DNA of 64,000 nt, from NCBI RefSeq assembly GCF_022406875.1, contig NZ_CP023018.1, positions 942,686 through 1,006,685 of the forward strand, in the 5' to 3' direction. This document shows positions 27,892 through 37,752 of this stretch, piece after piece. Below the pieces are notes generated by a model, which had not been told where the DNA came from, made no database searches, and saw only the letters and a program-made list of their open reading frames with translations. The stretch is from Ectothiorhodosinus mongolicus (GTDB taxonomy: Bacteria > Pseudomonadota > Gammaproteobacteria > Ectothiorhodospirales > Ectothiorhodospiraceae). A program made the translations under genes and the position numbers. Within the stretch, counting starts at the first letter, position 1, and every line of letters begins with the position of its first letter.

Positions 27892-28854
27892 ATGACTGAA
27901 ACCATGCCTGCGCGTCTTGCGCACTTTCCCATCGCCTTTTACGCCATGCTCATGGGCCTTTTGGGTTTTGCCATTGTTTGGCTGCGCGCCGACAGTATTG
28001 TCGCCGTGCCCCATATCATTGGCTTGGGGATTTTGGCATTTGCTGGCCTTGCCTTCTTGGCGGTCACAACGCTTTATATCCTAAAATTCCTGCGCCATCG
28101 CGACGCGGTTTTGGCCGAGCTCAACCATCCGGTGAAACGTAACTTTTTCGCCACGTTCTCCATCACCCTAATCTTGATCTCAATTGCCTTGATGCACTTG
28201 GCGCCCGGCATCTCTTTGGGATTTTGGGTTGTTGGCAGCGCTCTGCAGTTGGTCTTTTTGCTGTATGTGATGTCGATTTGGATCAATCACACCAGCTTTC
28301 AAATCCAGCACATGAACCCCGCTTGGTTTATCCCTGTAGTGGGCAATATCATTGTACCCATAGGTGGGGTATTCCACGGTTTTGTGGAAATCTCTTGGTT
28401 TTATTTCAGCATTGGCCTGATTTTCTGGATCGTGCTTTTGGGGATTATTTTTTATCGGGTCATTTTCCACGACCCATTGCCCGAGCGTCTGGTGCCTACC
28501 CTATTTATTCTCATCGCGCCGCCGGCTGTGGGTTTTCTCAGTTACATGGTGCTGACCGGCCACTTGGACGCGTTTGCGCGCATATTGGTGTATGCCGCCT
28601 TCTTTTTCACCCTGCTTTTGTTCACCCAAATAGGGCTATTTAGCCGGATTAAATTTTTTCTTTCTTGGTGGGCCTATTCATTCCCCATGGCAGCCATGAC
28701 TTTGGCCGCTATGGTTCTCTATGAGCACACTGGTCTACATGCCCACCATGTGCTGGCTATCGGGCTGCTGGTGATCTTCACCCTAATCATTATTGGTTTG
28801 ATCTACCGCACAGCCCTAGCCATCTGGCGCAACGAGATTTGCGTGCCTGAATAA
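27892..28854 (+). CDS. TDT family transporter (SLAC1/TehA-like)
   Basis: Membrane protein of 320 residues with ten hydrophobic helices arranged as in the tellurite-resistance/dicarboxylate transporter family, which includes anion channels such as TehA and SLAC1. It starts ARLAHFPIAFYAMLMGLLGFAIVW, contains NPAWFIPVVGNIIVPIGG near 142, and has a phenylalanine-rich helix set (FVEISWFYFSIGLIFWIVLL). It may export sulfite or another small anion; the sequence does not decide. It ends exactly where the convergent DUF2726 gene ends. Confidence 0.82.
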   Translation: MTETMPARLAHFPIAFYAMLMGLLGFAIVWLRADSIVAVPHIIGLGILAFAGLAFLAVTTLYILKFLRHRDAVLAELNHPVKRNFFATFSITLILISIALMHLAPGISLGFWVVGSALQLVFLLYVMSIWINHTSFQIQHMNPAWFIPVVGNIIVPIGGVFHGFVEISWFYFSIGLIFWIVLLGIIFYRVIFHDPLPERLVPTLFILIAPPAVGFLSYMVLTGHLDAFARILVYAAFFFTLLLFTQIGLFSRIKFFLSWWAYSFPMAAMTLAAMVLYEHTGLHAHHVLAIGLLVIFTLIIIGLIYRTALAIWRNEICVPE

Positions 28855-29448
28855 CTAAGCTGGGCTTGAGCCTTCTTGCGGCGGCATTACCTCAGCCACC
28901 GTTTCCTTGGCCTCTGCAGGCTTAGCAGCTTTGGCTGGCTTTTTCCCTTCCAGCATGCCCGCTACCGTGGTCTTGGCCAGACGCGCGGCTGATCCCTGTT
29001 CGGGATCGATAAAGCCGAGCGGCAGTTCCACTTCTGCGCAGACCTCGCTTAAAAACGCATCGCGATCTGGAATCAGCGGACTGCCAGGCTTACCGCTGCG
29101 CACACGTACGGCGCATATCGGAGAGGAATCACTCTTACGCACCACCACGTAGTCCAGCTTCTTGCCTTTAAGCCGGGCGGTCAGAGCCTGTCGGTAGGGC
29201 TGATCCTGGGTGACTTTGACATTCATGATGTCCAACGCATCGACTTTGGCAAACACCCGATACTCATCCCCTACGGTATCTTCGATAGCCTGCAACATCT
29301 GCATGTCTTCCTGATTCAGAAAGTGTTCAGCCTTACTGTAGTTATAGCTGGATGCTGGGGGCGGGGTCAGGGCGGCGCGGTAACGGCTGTAGAACATGAG
29401 ACCGGAAACCACAATTATGACCAGCAGAACAAATTGAACAGCCATCAT
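28855..29448 (-). CDS. DUF2726 domain membrane protein
   Basis: Protein of 197 residues with one N-terminal transmembrane helix (FVLLVIIVVSGLMFY). A DUF2726 domain follows: KAEHFLNQEDMQMLQAIEDTVGDEYRVFAKV, shown here as KAEHFLNQ near 39 and EYRVFAKVDALDIM near 62, then LDYVVVRKSDSSPICAVRV. This fold is distantly related to restriction-endonuclease-like domains in the wider family, but function is unknown. The C-terminus is Lys/Ala/Glu-rich and low complexity. GGAGG lies before two adjacent ATG codons. Confidence 0.78.
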   Translation of the reverse strand: MMAVQFVLLVIIVVSGLMFYSRYRAALTPPPASSYNYSKAEHFLNQEDMQMLQAIEDTVGDEYRVFAKVDALDIMNVKVTQDQPYRQALTARLKGKKLDYVVVRKSDSSPICAVRVRSGKPGSPLIPDRDAFLSEVCAEVELPLGFIDPEQGSAARLAKTTVAGMLEGKKPAKAAKPAEAKETVAEVMPPQEGSSPA

Positions 29449-29538
29449 TTTAGATTTTCCTCCAAGTCGAGTGATGTTTTTATCAAACCTGATTGTGTCT
29501 GCGGGCTTGGCAAAAATACAAGAAAAAAGTGTCAGAAT

Positions 29539-30690
29539 TTATTCCTGTATAAAATTTGCCAGAGCATCAACCAGTCGGTCAATGTCTTCCTGCTCGTGTA
29601 AAGCGCTCAGAGTAATGCGCAATCGGGCTTGGCCTTTGGGTACGGTAGGAGGACGAATGGCCGGCACCATAAAGCCCGCTTCCCAAAGCTGCTCGGCGAT
29701 GCGCAGAGCATGCATCGATTCACCCAGAATCAGAACTTGGATGGGGGTCGCCTGGCGCCCACCAATGGCCAGCCCCTGCTGCTTGGCAATGTGCAGAAAA
29801 TAATCAATATTTTCTTGCAGGCGAGAACGCGGCTCGGGGTCCTCGCGAATAATACGGATACTTTCGAGCGTTGCCTGGGCCAGAGCTGCTGGCATGGCTG
29901 TAGTGTAAATATACGTTCTCGCCGCTTGTATCAGGGTCTCAATCAATTCATCGGACCCTGCGACAAACGCCCCCGCTGTTCCCAAAGCCTTACCCAGCGT
30001 GGCCATCAAAATGGGCACCTCACTCTGACTTAGGGAAAAGTGCTCCAATGAGCCGGCGCCACTGGATCCTAAGACACCAAAACCATGAGCATCATCTACC
30101 ATCAGCATCGCACGCTGGTGGGTCAGCTCAGCCAACTGGGGCAGGGGTGCCAGGTCTCCATCCATAGAAAATACCGCATCTGTACTGACCAAAACCTGTT
30201 TCTGGGTGGCTTGCAGTCGGCGCTGCAAAGCTTCGACATCGGCGTGTGCATAGCGCTGCAACCGGGCACCACTTAGGCGCGCCGCATCAATCAAAGAGGC
30301 ATGATTGAGGCGATCTTGGCAAATCAAGTCATCTCGACCCAACAAAGCCTGAGCGATGCCCAAGTTCGCCATGTAGCCCGTAGAGAACAACAAAGCGCGC
30401 TGCCTGCCCGTCCAATCGGCAAGCGTTTCCTCTAGGTGATGATGGGCGCGGGTGTGACCATTGATGAGATGAGCGGCGCCCGCACCGACGCCAAAATGTT
30501 TTGCTCCCGCCTGAAACGCAGCCTTTACCCGCACATCATTGGCTAAACCCAGATAGTCATTGCTGCAAAAAGCCAGTACGCGGCGACCATCGATGATTTG
30601 ATGAGGCTGTTGAGGCCCGTCCAAAATTCGCCGCTGGCGATATTGGTGAGCGGCTTGCAGATCCTCTAGACGGCCACGCAAATGCTGCAT
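29539..30690 (-). CDS. bioF: 8-amino-7-oxononanoate synthase BioF
   Basis: PLP enzyme that joins pimeloyl-ACP and alanine in biotin synthesis. About 383 residues from ATG 30690, which fits the family N-terminus (M-Q-H-L-R-G-R-L) and lies seven bases after the bioB stop; ATG 30726 inside bioB is an alternative. Motifs: FCSNDYLGLA near 42, GAGAAHLINGHT near 73, DDAHGFGVLG near 206, and the PLP lysine in TLGKALGTAG near 240. It follows bioB in the same operon. BioA, BioC, BioD and BioH are not in the window. Confidence 0.95.
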   Translation of the reverse strand: MQHLRGRLEDLQAAHQYRQRRILDGPQQPHQIIDGRRVLAFCSNDYLGLANDVRVKAAFQAGAKHFGVGAGAAHLINGHTRAHHHLEETLADWTGRQRALLFSTGYMANLGIAQALLGRDDLICQDRLNHASLIDAARLSGARLQRYAHADVEALQRRLQATQKQVLVSTDAVFSMDGDLAPLPQLAELTHQRAMLMVDDAHGFGVLGSSGAGSLEHFSLSQSEVPILMATLGKALGTAGAFVAGSDELIETLIQAARTYIYTTAMPAALAQATLESIRIIREDPEPRSRLQENIDYFLHIAKQQGLAIGGRQATPIQVLILGESMHALRIAEQLWEAGFMVPAIRPPTVPKGQARLRITLSALHEQEDIDRLVDALANFIQE

Positions 30691-30697
30691 GGGCTTT

Positions 30698-31672
30698 TTA
30701 AGCTGCGTCAGTGTGGTCTTTGGCATCCGCCAGCGCTTCAATACCCAGGCGATCAAACAAGTCTTGATCGCGAGACGTTTCGCTGTTGGCCGTAGTCAGC
30801 AATTTGTCACCGTAAAATATCGAGTTGGCGCCAGCAAAAAAACACAACGCCTGAGTCTCATCACTCATTATGTCGCGCCCGGCAGAGAGCCGAACATAAG
30901 ACCGCGGCATCAAAATCCTTGCGGCCGCAATCACCCGCACAAACTCCAAAGGATCTAGGGCTTTTGCCTGAGCCAAGGGCGTTCCTGCTACCGGCACCAA
31001 GTGGTTAATGGGTACCGACTCGGGATGCTGGGGCAGGTTAGCCAACTGACGCAGCAAACTGGCTCGGTCCCGGCGTGATTCCCCCAAACCCAAAATACCG
31101 CCACTGCAGACGTGAATACCGGCCTTACGGACATGCTCTAGGGTATCGAGACGGTCTTGGTAGGTTCGGGTAGTGATGACCTGGCCATAAAACTCGGGTG
31201 AAGTATCTAGATTATGGTTGTAATAATCCAATCCAGCCTGACTCAGACGCTCAGCCTGATCAGCCGTGAGCATACCCAGGGTCACGCAGGTCTCTAAACC
31301 CATGGCACGCACGCCCTCTACCATCTCAATCACCCGCTCGAGATTCTTATCGGTGGGATTACGCCAAGCCGCCCCCATGCAAAAACGACTGGCGCCTTTT
31401 TCTTTGGCGGCGCGCGCCTGTTGCAAAACACTTTCCAAGGACAATAAACGCTCACGCTCTAAATCCGCATTATGGTGAGCACTCTGAGCACAATAACCAC
31501 AGTCTTCACTGCAAGCGCCGGTCTTGATCGACAGCAAAGTACTGACCTGCACCTGATTGGCGGGGAAATACTGGCGATGGATGGTATGTGCTTGAAATAA
31601 CAAATCATTAAAGGGGAGATCGAGTAAATGCAGGATCTCTTCCAATTGCCAGTCATTGCGGATTTCAGCCAT
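30698..31672 (-). CDS. bioB: Biotin synthase BioB
   Basis: Radical SAM enzyme that inserts sulfur into dethiobiotin. [11 protein letters not shown] near residue 50 holds the 4Fe-4S cysteines (CxxxCxxC). Later motifs include [13 protein letters not shown] near 150, [11 protein letters not shown] near 186 and the RLSAGR arginine near 260 that binds the 2Fe-2S cluster. ATG 31672 is chosen over the upstream in-frame codon because GGTGA precedes it and the resulting N-terminus (MAEIRNDW) matches the family. It overlaps the stop of the upstream membrane protein gene. Confidence 0.96.
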   Translation of the reverse strand: MAEIRNDWQLEEILHLLDLPFNDLLFQAHTIHRQYFPANQVQVSTLLSIKTGACSEDCGYCAQSAHHNADLERERLLSLESVLQQARAAKEKGASRFCMGAAWRNPTDKNLERVIEMVEGVRAMGLETCVTLGMLTADQAERLSQAGLDYYNHNLDTSPEFYGQVITTRTYQDRLDTLEHVRKAGIHVCSGGILGLGESRRDRASLLRQLANLPQHPESVPINHLVPVAGTPLAQAKALDPLEFVRVIAAARILMPRSYVRLSAGRDIMSDETQALCFFAGANSIFYGDKLLTTANSETSRDQDLFDRLGIEALADAKDHTDAA

Positions 31673-32123
31673 GAGATTCACCGTGGGGGTACTCGATATC
31701 ACGCCAAGCCTCTCGACTAATGCGCATCAGGTCCAATATGGACCAAGGAATGATAATCAATGCTGCCAGCAGCCAGTAGATTCGAAAATAAAAAATCTCT
31801 GGCGGGAAGAAGGTTCCAACCACCACCAAAGAGCCCATTAGGGCGTAATACCGATAAGCTGCCTGCTGCGTGTAATGACCCACTCGCTCATCCGGATGGT
31901 GGCGATTCAGCGCATACACCAACATCGAGCCACCGAACCAAAGTACCAGCGGAACAATGCCCATAATGGCCGCGATAATCGTGGCCGTAGCGACCTCACC
32001 GGTGACCAAGAACAAGGGTACCCCAGACAGGGTGACGGCAATCATCGTCCCGTAATTGAACAAACGGGCGGAGTTGGCGCAAGAGCGCGCAGTTAACGAT
32101 GAAGTGACGGGATTTTCAGACAT
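31665..32123 (-). CDS. Four-helix membrane protein, unknown function
   Basis: Protein of about 152 residues from ATG 32123. Hydrophobic helices lie at about 27-47, 50-75, 97-117 and 121-142, with a charged loop ([15 protein letters not shown]) between the second and third. I do not recognise a named family; general resemblance is to small DUF4870-like membrane proteins. It overlaps the start of bioB by eight bases, so it shares that transcript, and it diverges from comF across about 65 bases. Confidence 0.6.
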   Translation of the reverse strand: MSENPVTSSLTARSCANSARLFNYGTMIAVTLSGVPLFLVTGEVATATIIAAIMGIVPLVLWFGGSMLVYALNRHHPDERVGHYTQQAAYRYYALMGSLVVVGTFFPPEIFYFRIYWLLAALIIIPWSILDLMRISREAWRDIEYPHGESHG

Positions 32124-32189
32124 AAGGGCTCGGCCGCGACTCAGGCGCAAGTCAGAATATATCGCAATGTGTCACCGGGGGACAGGGAC

Positions 32190-32951
32190 ATGATCCGCGG
32201 GCTATCCAAGCTGCAGCAGTGGCGCAGTCAATTGATCCAACTGGCTTATCCTGATATCTGCCTGTTATGTGGTGCTCCGGGCTGTGCCAATCTGGATCTG
32301 TGCTCTGGCTGTCTTGACCAGCTGCCGCGCCAGTATAGGCGCTGTGAACGCTGCGCAGCCCCGCTACCAGAACAACAGGTGCAGGCCTGCTGCACCTCAT
32401 GCCGTAAGCAAAATCCCGCCTATGATCGCGCTTGGGCAGCCTTTGATTACGCAACGCCCATTGACTGGCTGCTGGGCCGATTCAAATTTAATCGTCATTT
32501 GCATTACGGGCGACTTTTAGGCCTATTGATGGCGCAATCCTTACAAGGCGTGGTAGACCGGCCGGATGTCATCATACCGGTGCCCCTACATCCTAACCGA
32601 CTGCGTGAGCGAGGGTTTAATCAAACTGTGGTCTTAGCTCAACCCATGGCCAAAGCGATGTCTATGCCTATTGATCGCCATGTCATCAAACGCCAACACA
32701 ACACCATTTCTCAGCGACGACTGTCTGCGCAAGAGCGCCAGCAAAACCTCTCTGGGGTATTCACCATCCATCGCCACTGGCAGGCGGATCACGTCGCCGT
32801 GGTCGATGACGTGATGGCCACGGGAACCACCATCAATGAGTTAGCATTGTTGCTAAAAAACCATGGTGTGCGCCGAGTGGATGTCTGGCTGCTGGCACGT
32901 ACGGACTTGCTCAACGGCGAACATCCGCTCACATTACTTCGAGGACAATAG
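32190..32951 (+). CDS. ComF family phosphoribosyltransferase-like protein
   Basis: Protein of 253 residues. An N-terminal zinc-ribbon-like region has CLLCG, CSGCL, CERC and CTSC cysteine pairs (residues 24-70). The C-terminal part has a type I phosphoribosyltransferase PRPP loop, VAVVDDVMATGTTINE near 209. The family is linked to DNA uptake (ComFC). ATG 32190 after GGGGGACAGGGA is preferred to GTG 32169. Position next to the bioB operon, divergently, is common in Gammaproteobacteria. Overlaps ubiA by 23 bases at the 3 prime ends. Confidence 0.9.
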   Translation: MIRGLSKLQQWRSQLIQLAYPDICLLCGAPGCANLDLCSGCLDQLPRQYRRCERCAAPLPEQQVQACCTSCRKQNPAYDRAWAAFDYATPIDWLLGRFKFNRHLHYGRLLGLLMAQSLQGVVDRPDVIIPVPLHPNRLRERGFNQTVVLAQPMAKAMSMPIDRHVIKRQHNTISQRRLSAQERQQNLSGVFTIHRHWQADHVAVVDDVMATGTTINELALLLKNHGVRRVDVWLLARTDLLNGEHPLTLLRGQ

Positions 32952-33816
32952 CCAACCAGATAACCGCCCCGAAGCTGTTGTTGTTCAAAAAAGCACGAAA
33001 ACATAAGGCCGGTTCACGGTCTTTGATCAACCATTGCTGATAGGCTGCCAGTAGCAACGCGATACCCAAACCGGCGAAATAAAACCCGCCCAGCCCCAAT
33101 TGCCATCCGACCAAGCTGAGCAACCCTAGAACAGCCAACTGCAGCAAACCAACCACCCAACGATCGTGTTCAGCGAATAAAATAGCGCTCGACTTAATGC
33201 CAATGCGCAGGTCATCAGGCCGGTCGACCATGGCATACATGGTGTCATAAGCTGTGGCCCACAATATGGTGGCAACAAATAAAACCCAGGCCATGGCATC
33301 AGGCATTTGACCGGTTTGTGCGGTGTAGGCCATCGGAATACCCCAAGCAAAAGCGGTACCCAAATGAACTTGCGGCAAATGATGAAAACGCTTCATGAAG
33401 GGGTAAGTCGCGGCTAAAAGGACCGCTACGAAAGACAAGGCCACGGTTAAAGCATTGGTCATCAGCACCAAACCAAAGGCGATGAGTGCCAAAAACATGG
33501 CCACCAAGACAGCTTCAGTTGGGCGAATTTGGCCAGTTGCCAAGGGTCGATCTCGAGTCCGAGTGACGTGGCCATCAACGTGTCGATCCGCAAAATCATT
33601 AATCGCGCAGCCAGCCGAGCGCATGAGGGTGACACCCGCGACAAAAATCAGCAGCACCAGAGGATCTGGAAATCCATCAGCTGCCAACCACAACGCCCAC
33701 AGTGTGGGCCACAACAACAACAGGATGCCCACGGGTCGATGCAAACGCACCAACAGGGCATACTGACGTAATCGTTGCAACATATCTGTGGCTGTAACAG
33801 GCTTGGGTGTACTCAT
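32929..33816 (-). CDS. ubiA: 4-hydroxybenzoate octaprenyltransferase UbiA
   Basis: Integral membrane prenyltransferase of ubiquinone synthesis, 295 residues, about nine helices. The two Asp-rich motifs are NDFADRHVD near residue 73 (first) and DTMYAMVDRPDD near 194 (second). VRLHRPVGILLLLWPTLWALW starts the first helix. The ATG at 33816 overlaps the ATG of gor on the other strand (shared CATG). An internal ATG at 33783 is an alternative start. UbiD, a later enzyme of the same pathway, is at 51334. Confidence 0.96.
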   Translation of the reverse strand: MSTPKPVTATDMLQRLRQYALLVRLHRPVGILLLLWPTLWALWLAADGFPDPLVLLIFVAGVTLMRSAGCAINDFADRHVDGHVTRTRDRPLATGQIRPTEAVLVAMFLALIAFGLVLMTNALTVALSFVAVLLAATYPFMKRFHHLPQVHLGTAFAWGIPMAYTAQTGQMPDAMAWVLFVATILWATAYDTMYAMVDRPDDLRIGIKSSAILFAEHDRWVVGLLQLAVLGLLSLVGWQLGLGGFYFAGLGIALLLAAYQQWLIKDREPALCFRAFLNNNSFGAVIWLAIVLEVM

Positions 33817-35161
33817 GGCAGAACATTATGACTTGCTCACCATCGGTGCTGGAAGTGGCGGTTTATCCGTAGCGGAACGCGCCGCTCAGTATGGGGCGCA
33901 TTGCGCCGTTATCGAATCAGGGCGTCTGGGCGGCACCTGTGTCAATGTCGGCTGTGTCCCCAAAAAAATCATGTGGTACGCCGCAGATGCAGCACATCGC
34001 TTGCACAATGCTGCGGGTTTTGGTCACAAGCTAAGCTACAGCGGCCTGGACTGGTTGCAGCTGGTCACCGCCCGGGAGAAATATATTCAGGGCATCAATG
34101 ATTGGTACAGCGGATATCTGGCTGACGCCGGCATCGATCTGATCACAGGTCAAGCAAGCTTTGTCGATAAAAAGACCATCGCTATCGGTGAGCAAAAAAT
34201 CACCGCCGATCACATTGTGATCGCCACCGGCGGATATCCGGCGCTGCCCGATATCCCAGGAGCTGAACTGGGCATCAGCTCCGATGGTTTTTTTGCCTTG
34301 CGCGAACAACCTCGCTCGGTGGCGATAGTTGGCGCCGGGTATATCGCCGTGGAACTGGCCTGCATGCTCAACGCCCTGGGCAGTGAGGTCACGTTATTTA
34401 TGCGCCATAAGACACCATTGCGCAGTTTTGACGCTATGTTGCGCGAGACCTTGATGCAACAAATGCAAGCGGACGGCATCCAGGTGACCCCAAAAACGGA
34501 AATTGGCCGAGTGTTGGCTCACCCCGATAGCGTCGAACTCATCGATCAGAGCAAACACAGCCAAGGGGTTTTCGAGCAGCTTATTTGGGCGATCGGCCGC
34601 CATCCTGCCAGCCAAGACCTGGATCTGCAAAAAGCCGGCCTGACAGCGGATACCCAAGGCTATATCACCACGGATCTCTACCAAAACACCGAACAAAAGG
34701 ACATTTATGCCGTAGGTGATGTCACCGGCCGTGCGCAGCTTACCCCAGTTGCCATTGCTGCGGGACGTCGCTTGGCAGACCGTCTGTTCGGCAAGCAGCC
34801 AGACCGCCACCTGGATTATGAGTTGATCCCCTCAGTGGTCTTTAGCCATCCACCCATCGGCAGCGTCGGGTTGACTGAAGAAGCGGCTCGCGCCTCGCAT
34901 GGAGACGCCGTGAAAGTGTATTCCTCGCGCTTCACACCCATGCAGCACGCTCTGGCACCTCATCCGGTGCCAACAGCAATGAAACTAATTACTTTGGGCC
35001 CTGAGGAAAAAGTGATTGGCTTACACATCTGTGGCCCAGATGCCGACGAAATGCTGCAGGGCTTTGCAGTGGCAATACGCATGGGCGCGTGTAAACGTGA
35101 TCTGGATGACACCATTGCGCTACATCCCACCAGCGCCGAAGAATTGGTCACTATGAAGTGA
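33815..35161 (+). CDS. gor: Glutathione-disulfide reductase
   Basis: FAD enzyme of 448 residues that reduces oxidised glutathione with NADPH. N-terminal FAD loop TIGAGSGGLSVAERAA, redox-active cysteines in GGTCVNVGCVPKK (residues 38-51), NADPH loop VGAGYIAVELA near 174 followed by the FMRHKTPLR arginines, YAVGDVTGRAQLTPVA near 300, and the C-terminal catalytic HPTSAEE near 437. ATG 33815 matches the family N-terminus; the frame is open to GTG 33788. Divergent from ubiA with overlapping start codons. Confidence 0.94.
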   Translation: MAEHYDLLTIGAGSGGLSVAERAAQYGAHCAVIESGRLGGTCVNVGCVPKKIMWYAADAAHRLHNAAGFGHKLSYSGLDWLQLVTAREKYIQGINDWYSGYLADAGIDLITGQASFVDKKTIAIGEQKITADHIVIATGGYPALPDIPGAELGISSDGFFALREQPRSVAIVGAGYIAVELACMLNALGSEVTLFMRHKTPLRSFDAMLRETLMQQMQADGIQVTPKTEIGRVLAHPDSVELIDQSKHSQGVFEQLIWAIGRHPASQDLDLQKAGLTADTQGYITTDLYQNTEQKDIYAVGDVTGRAQLTPVAIAAGRRLADRLFGKQPDRHLDYELIPSVVFSHPPIGSVGLTEEAARASHGDAVKVYSSRFTPMQHALAPHPVPTAMKLITLGPEEKVIGLHICGPDADEMLQGFAVAIRMGACKRDLDDTIALHPTSAEELVTMK

Positions 35162-35163
35162 GG

Positions 35164-35976
35164 CTAACGCAGAGCAGCCATCACCGAGCGTGTGTCTGGG
35201 CGTTGCCCCCGCCAAATCAAAAAAGCCTCGGCTGCCTGTTCAACCAACATACCCAGACCGTCACGCTGCCAAGCAGCGCCCTGCTGCTCAGCCCAACGTA
35301 AAAAAGCCGTAGGCTGATCACCATACATCATGTCGTAACATCCGCCTCCACTGGCCAATAAGCCATCGGGCAAATCGGGCATTGCACCCTCAAGGCCTGC
35401 CGCCGTGGCGTTGATAATCAAGTCAAACGAAGTTTGCTGGTTCAGCGTTTCCAACCCGCCGCCTTGCACAGGGCCCAAATCAAGAAAGTCCTTAGCCAGC
35501 TGGCGGGCCTTGCCTGCGGTGCGATTGGCTATGTAGAGATAACTGGGAAGCTGCTCTAATAAGGGCGCCAAAACGCCTCTGGCCGCACCGCCGGCGCCCA
35601 AAAGTAAGACGCGCTGTCCGGCCAACCGGGTTTTTTGGTGTTGCAACAAATCCGTCACGAGTCCAACGCCATCGGTGTTATCACCGATAATTTTTGCTGA
35701 CTGGATGCTCAAAGTATTCACCGCCCCAGCTCGCTGCGCCCGCGCACTGAGCACATCACACAGATCAAACGCCTCTTCTTTGAAGGGCACAGTGACATTG
35801 AATCCCAAGTAGCCACGCCTGATTAGGGATTGTAGCGTGCCCTTGAAATCATCCAGGGGCGCCAGTACCGCCTCATAGGTCATGAGCTGGCCGGTCTGCT
35901 CGGCAAACAGCTGGTGAATGCGCGGGGATTTGCTGTGCGCGATGGGATGCCCGATGACGGCATAGAGATCCGTCAT
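35164..35976 (-). CDS. aroE: Shikimate dehydrogenase AroE
   Basis: NADPH enzyme of the aromatic amino acid pathway, about 270 residues. Substrate motif [14 protein letters not shown] near residue 9, catalytic Lys in [11 protein letters not shown] near 61 and Asp in [10 protein letters not shown] near 100, and NADP loop [14 protein letters not shown] near 124. ATG 35976 chosen; a GTG at 35982 abuts the hemB stop. Downstream of hemB in one transcript, converging on gor with two bases between stops. Confidence 0.96.
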   Translation of the reverse strand: MTDLYAVIGHPIAHSKSPRIHQLFAEQTGQLMTYEAVLAPLDDFKGTLQSLIRRGYLGFNVTVPFKEEAFDLCDVLSARAQRAGAVNTLSIQSAKIIGDNTDGVGLVTDLLQHQKTRLAGQRVLLLGAGGAARGVLAPLLEQLPSYLYIANRTAGKARQLAKDFLDLGPVQGGGLETLNQQTSFDLIINATAAGLEGAMPDLPDGLLASGGGCYDMMYGDQPTAFLRWAEQQGAAWQRDGLGMLVEQAAEAFLIWRGQRPDTRSVMAALR

Positions 35977-35982
35977 GCGCAC

Positions 35983-37056
<1,074 letters not shown>

Positions 37057-37077
37057 TCAAAACCGACCTAAAAAAGC

Positions 37078-37083
37078 TATGCT
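37078..37083 (+). promoter_or_regulatory. Possible -10 box of the carboxylesterase gene
   Basis: TATGCT lies seven bases before the ATG at 37090, with a poor -35-like TGGTCA at 37054-37059 (18-base spacing). If real, transcription would start at or next to the ATG. No Shine-Dalgarno sequence is seen before that ATG, which would fit a leaderless message. Weak evidence. Confidence 0.25.
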
Positions 37084-37089
37084 GCGCGT

Positions 37090-37752
37090 ATGAATGATCT
37101 TCCTCATGATGCTGTGATCGTTGATACAGCTAGCAGCCCACGCTGTTGTGTTCTCTGGTTGCATGGTTTGGGTGCCGATGGGCATGACTTTGAACCCATC
37201 GTCTCAGAACTGCCCTTACCGCCTGACTTGAGTATCCGATTCATCTTCCCGCACGCCCCCATTCGGCCAGTGACCATTAATGGCGGCATGCACATGCGCG
37301 CCTGGTACGATTTTTTCTCTTTAGATCCCGGTGCTGGTGAAGACTACACACAGGTTGGCGAAACAGCCCGCCAGGTGCAGCAATGGCTGAACAGTCTCAG
37401 AGCAGATTTCGATCGACTGATTTTGGGTGGGTTTTCACAAGGCGGCGCCATGGCACTTTTGGCTGGTCTAAGTCAGGATTCCGTCGCTGATGCCGTATTT
37501 GGCTTGTCCACCTATCTTCCCGATCCCGAAAAAGCGGGCATGCCACTCAAGCCAAACTTAGATAGTGTGCCGATTTTTATGGCGCATGGTAGTTTTGATC
37601 CGGTCATTCCGGTGCATTATGGCCGACAGACACTGGAGCGATTGCGGTCAAACAACGCCGCGATTCAGTGGCATGAGTATCCTATGCAGCACAGCGTCTG
37701 TATCGATGAAATCCGCGATTTGGGCCAATGGCTAGGCCGACAATTGACCTGA
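37090..37752 (+). CDS. Carboxylesterase/phospholipase family hydrolase
   Basis: Soluble esterase of 220 residues of the acyl-protein-thioesterase/EstB type. WLHGLGADGHDF near 23 is the oxyanion region, FPHAPIRPVTINGG near 54 is family-typical, the nucleophile is in LGGFSQGGAMA near 118, the acid in GSFDPVIP near 169 and the histidine in MQHSVC near 203. Physiological substrate unknown. It diverges from hemB and overlaps the histidine kinase gene by 21 bases at the 3 prime ends. Confidence 0.92.
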   Translation: MNDLPHDAVIVDTASSPRCCVLWLHGLGADGHDFEPIVSELPLPPDLSIRFIFPHAPIRPVTINGGMHMRAWYDFFSLDPGAGEDYTQVGETARQVQQWLNSLRADFDRLILGGFSQGGAMALLAGLSQDSVADAVFGLSTYLPDPEKAGMPLKPNLDSVPIFMAHGSFDPVIPVHYGRQTLERLRSNNAAIQWHEYPMQHSVCIDEIRDLGQWLGRQLT

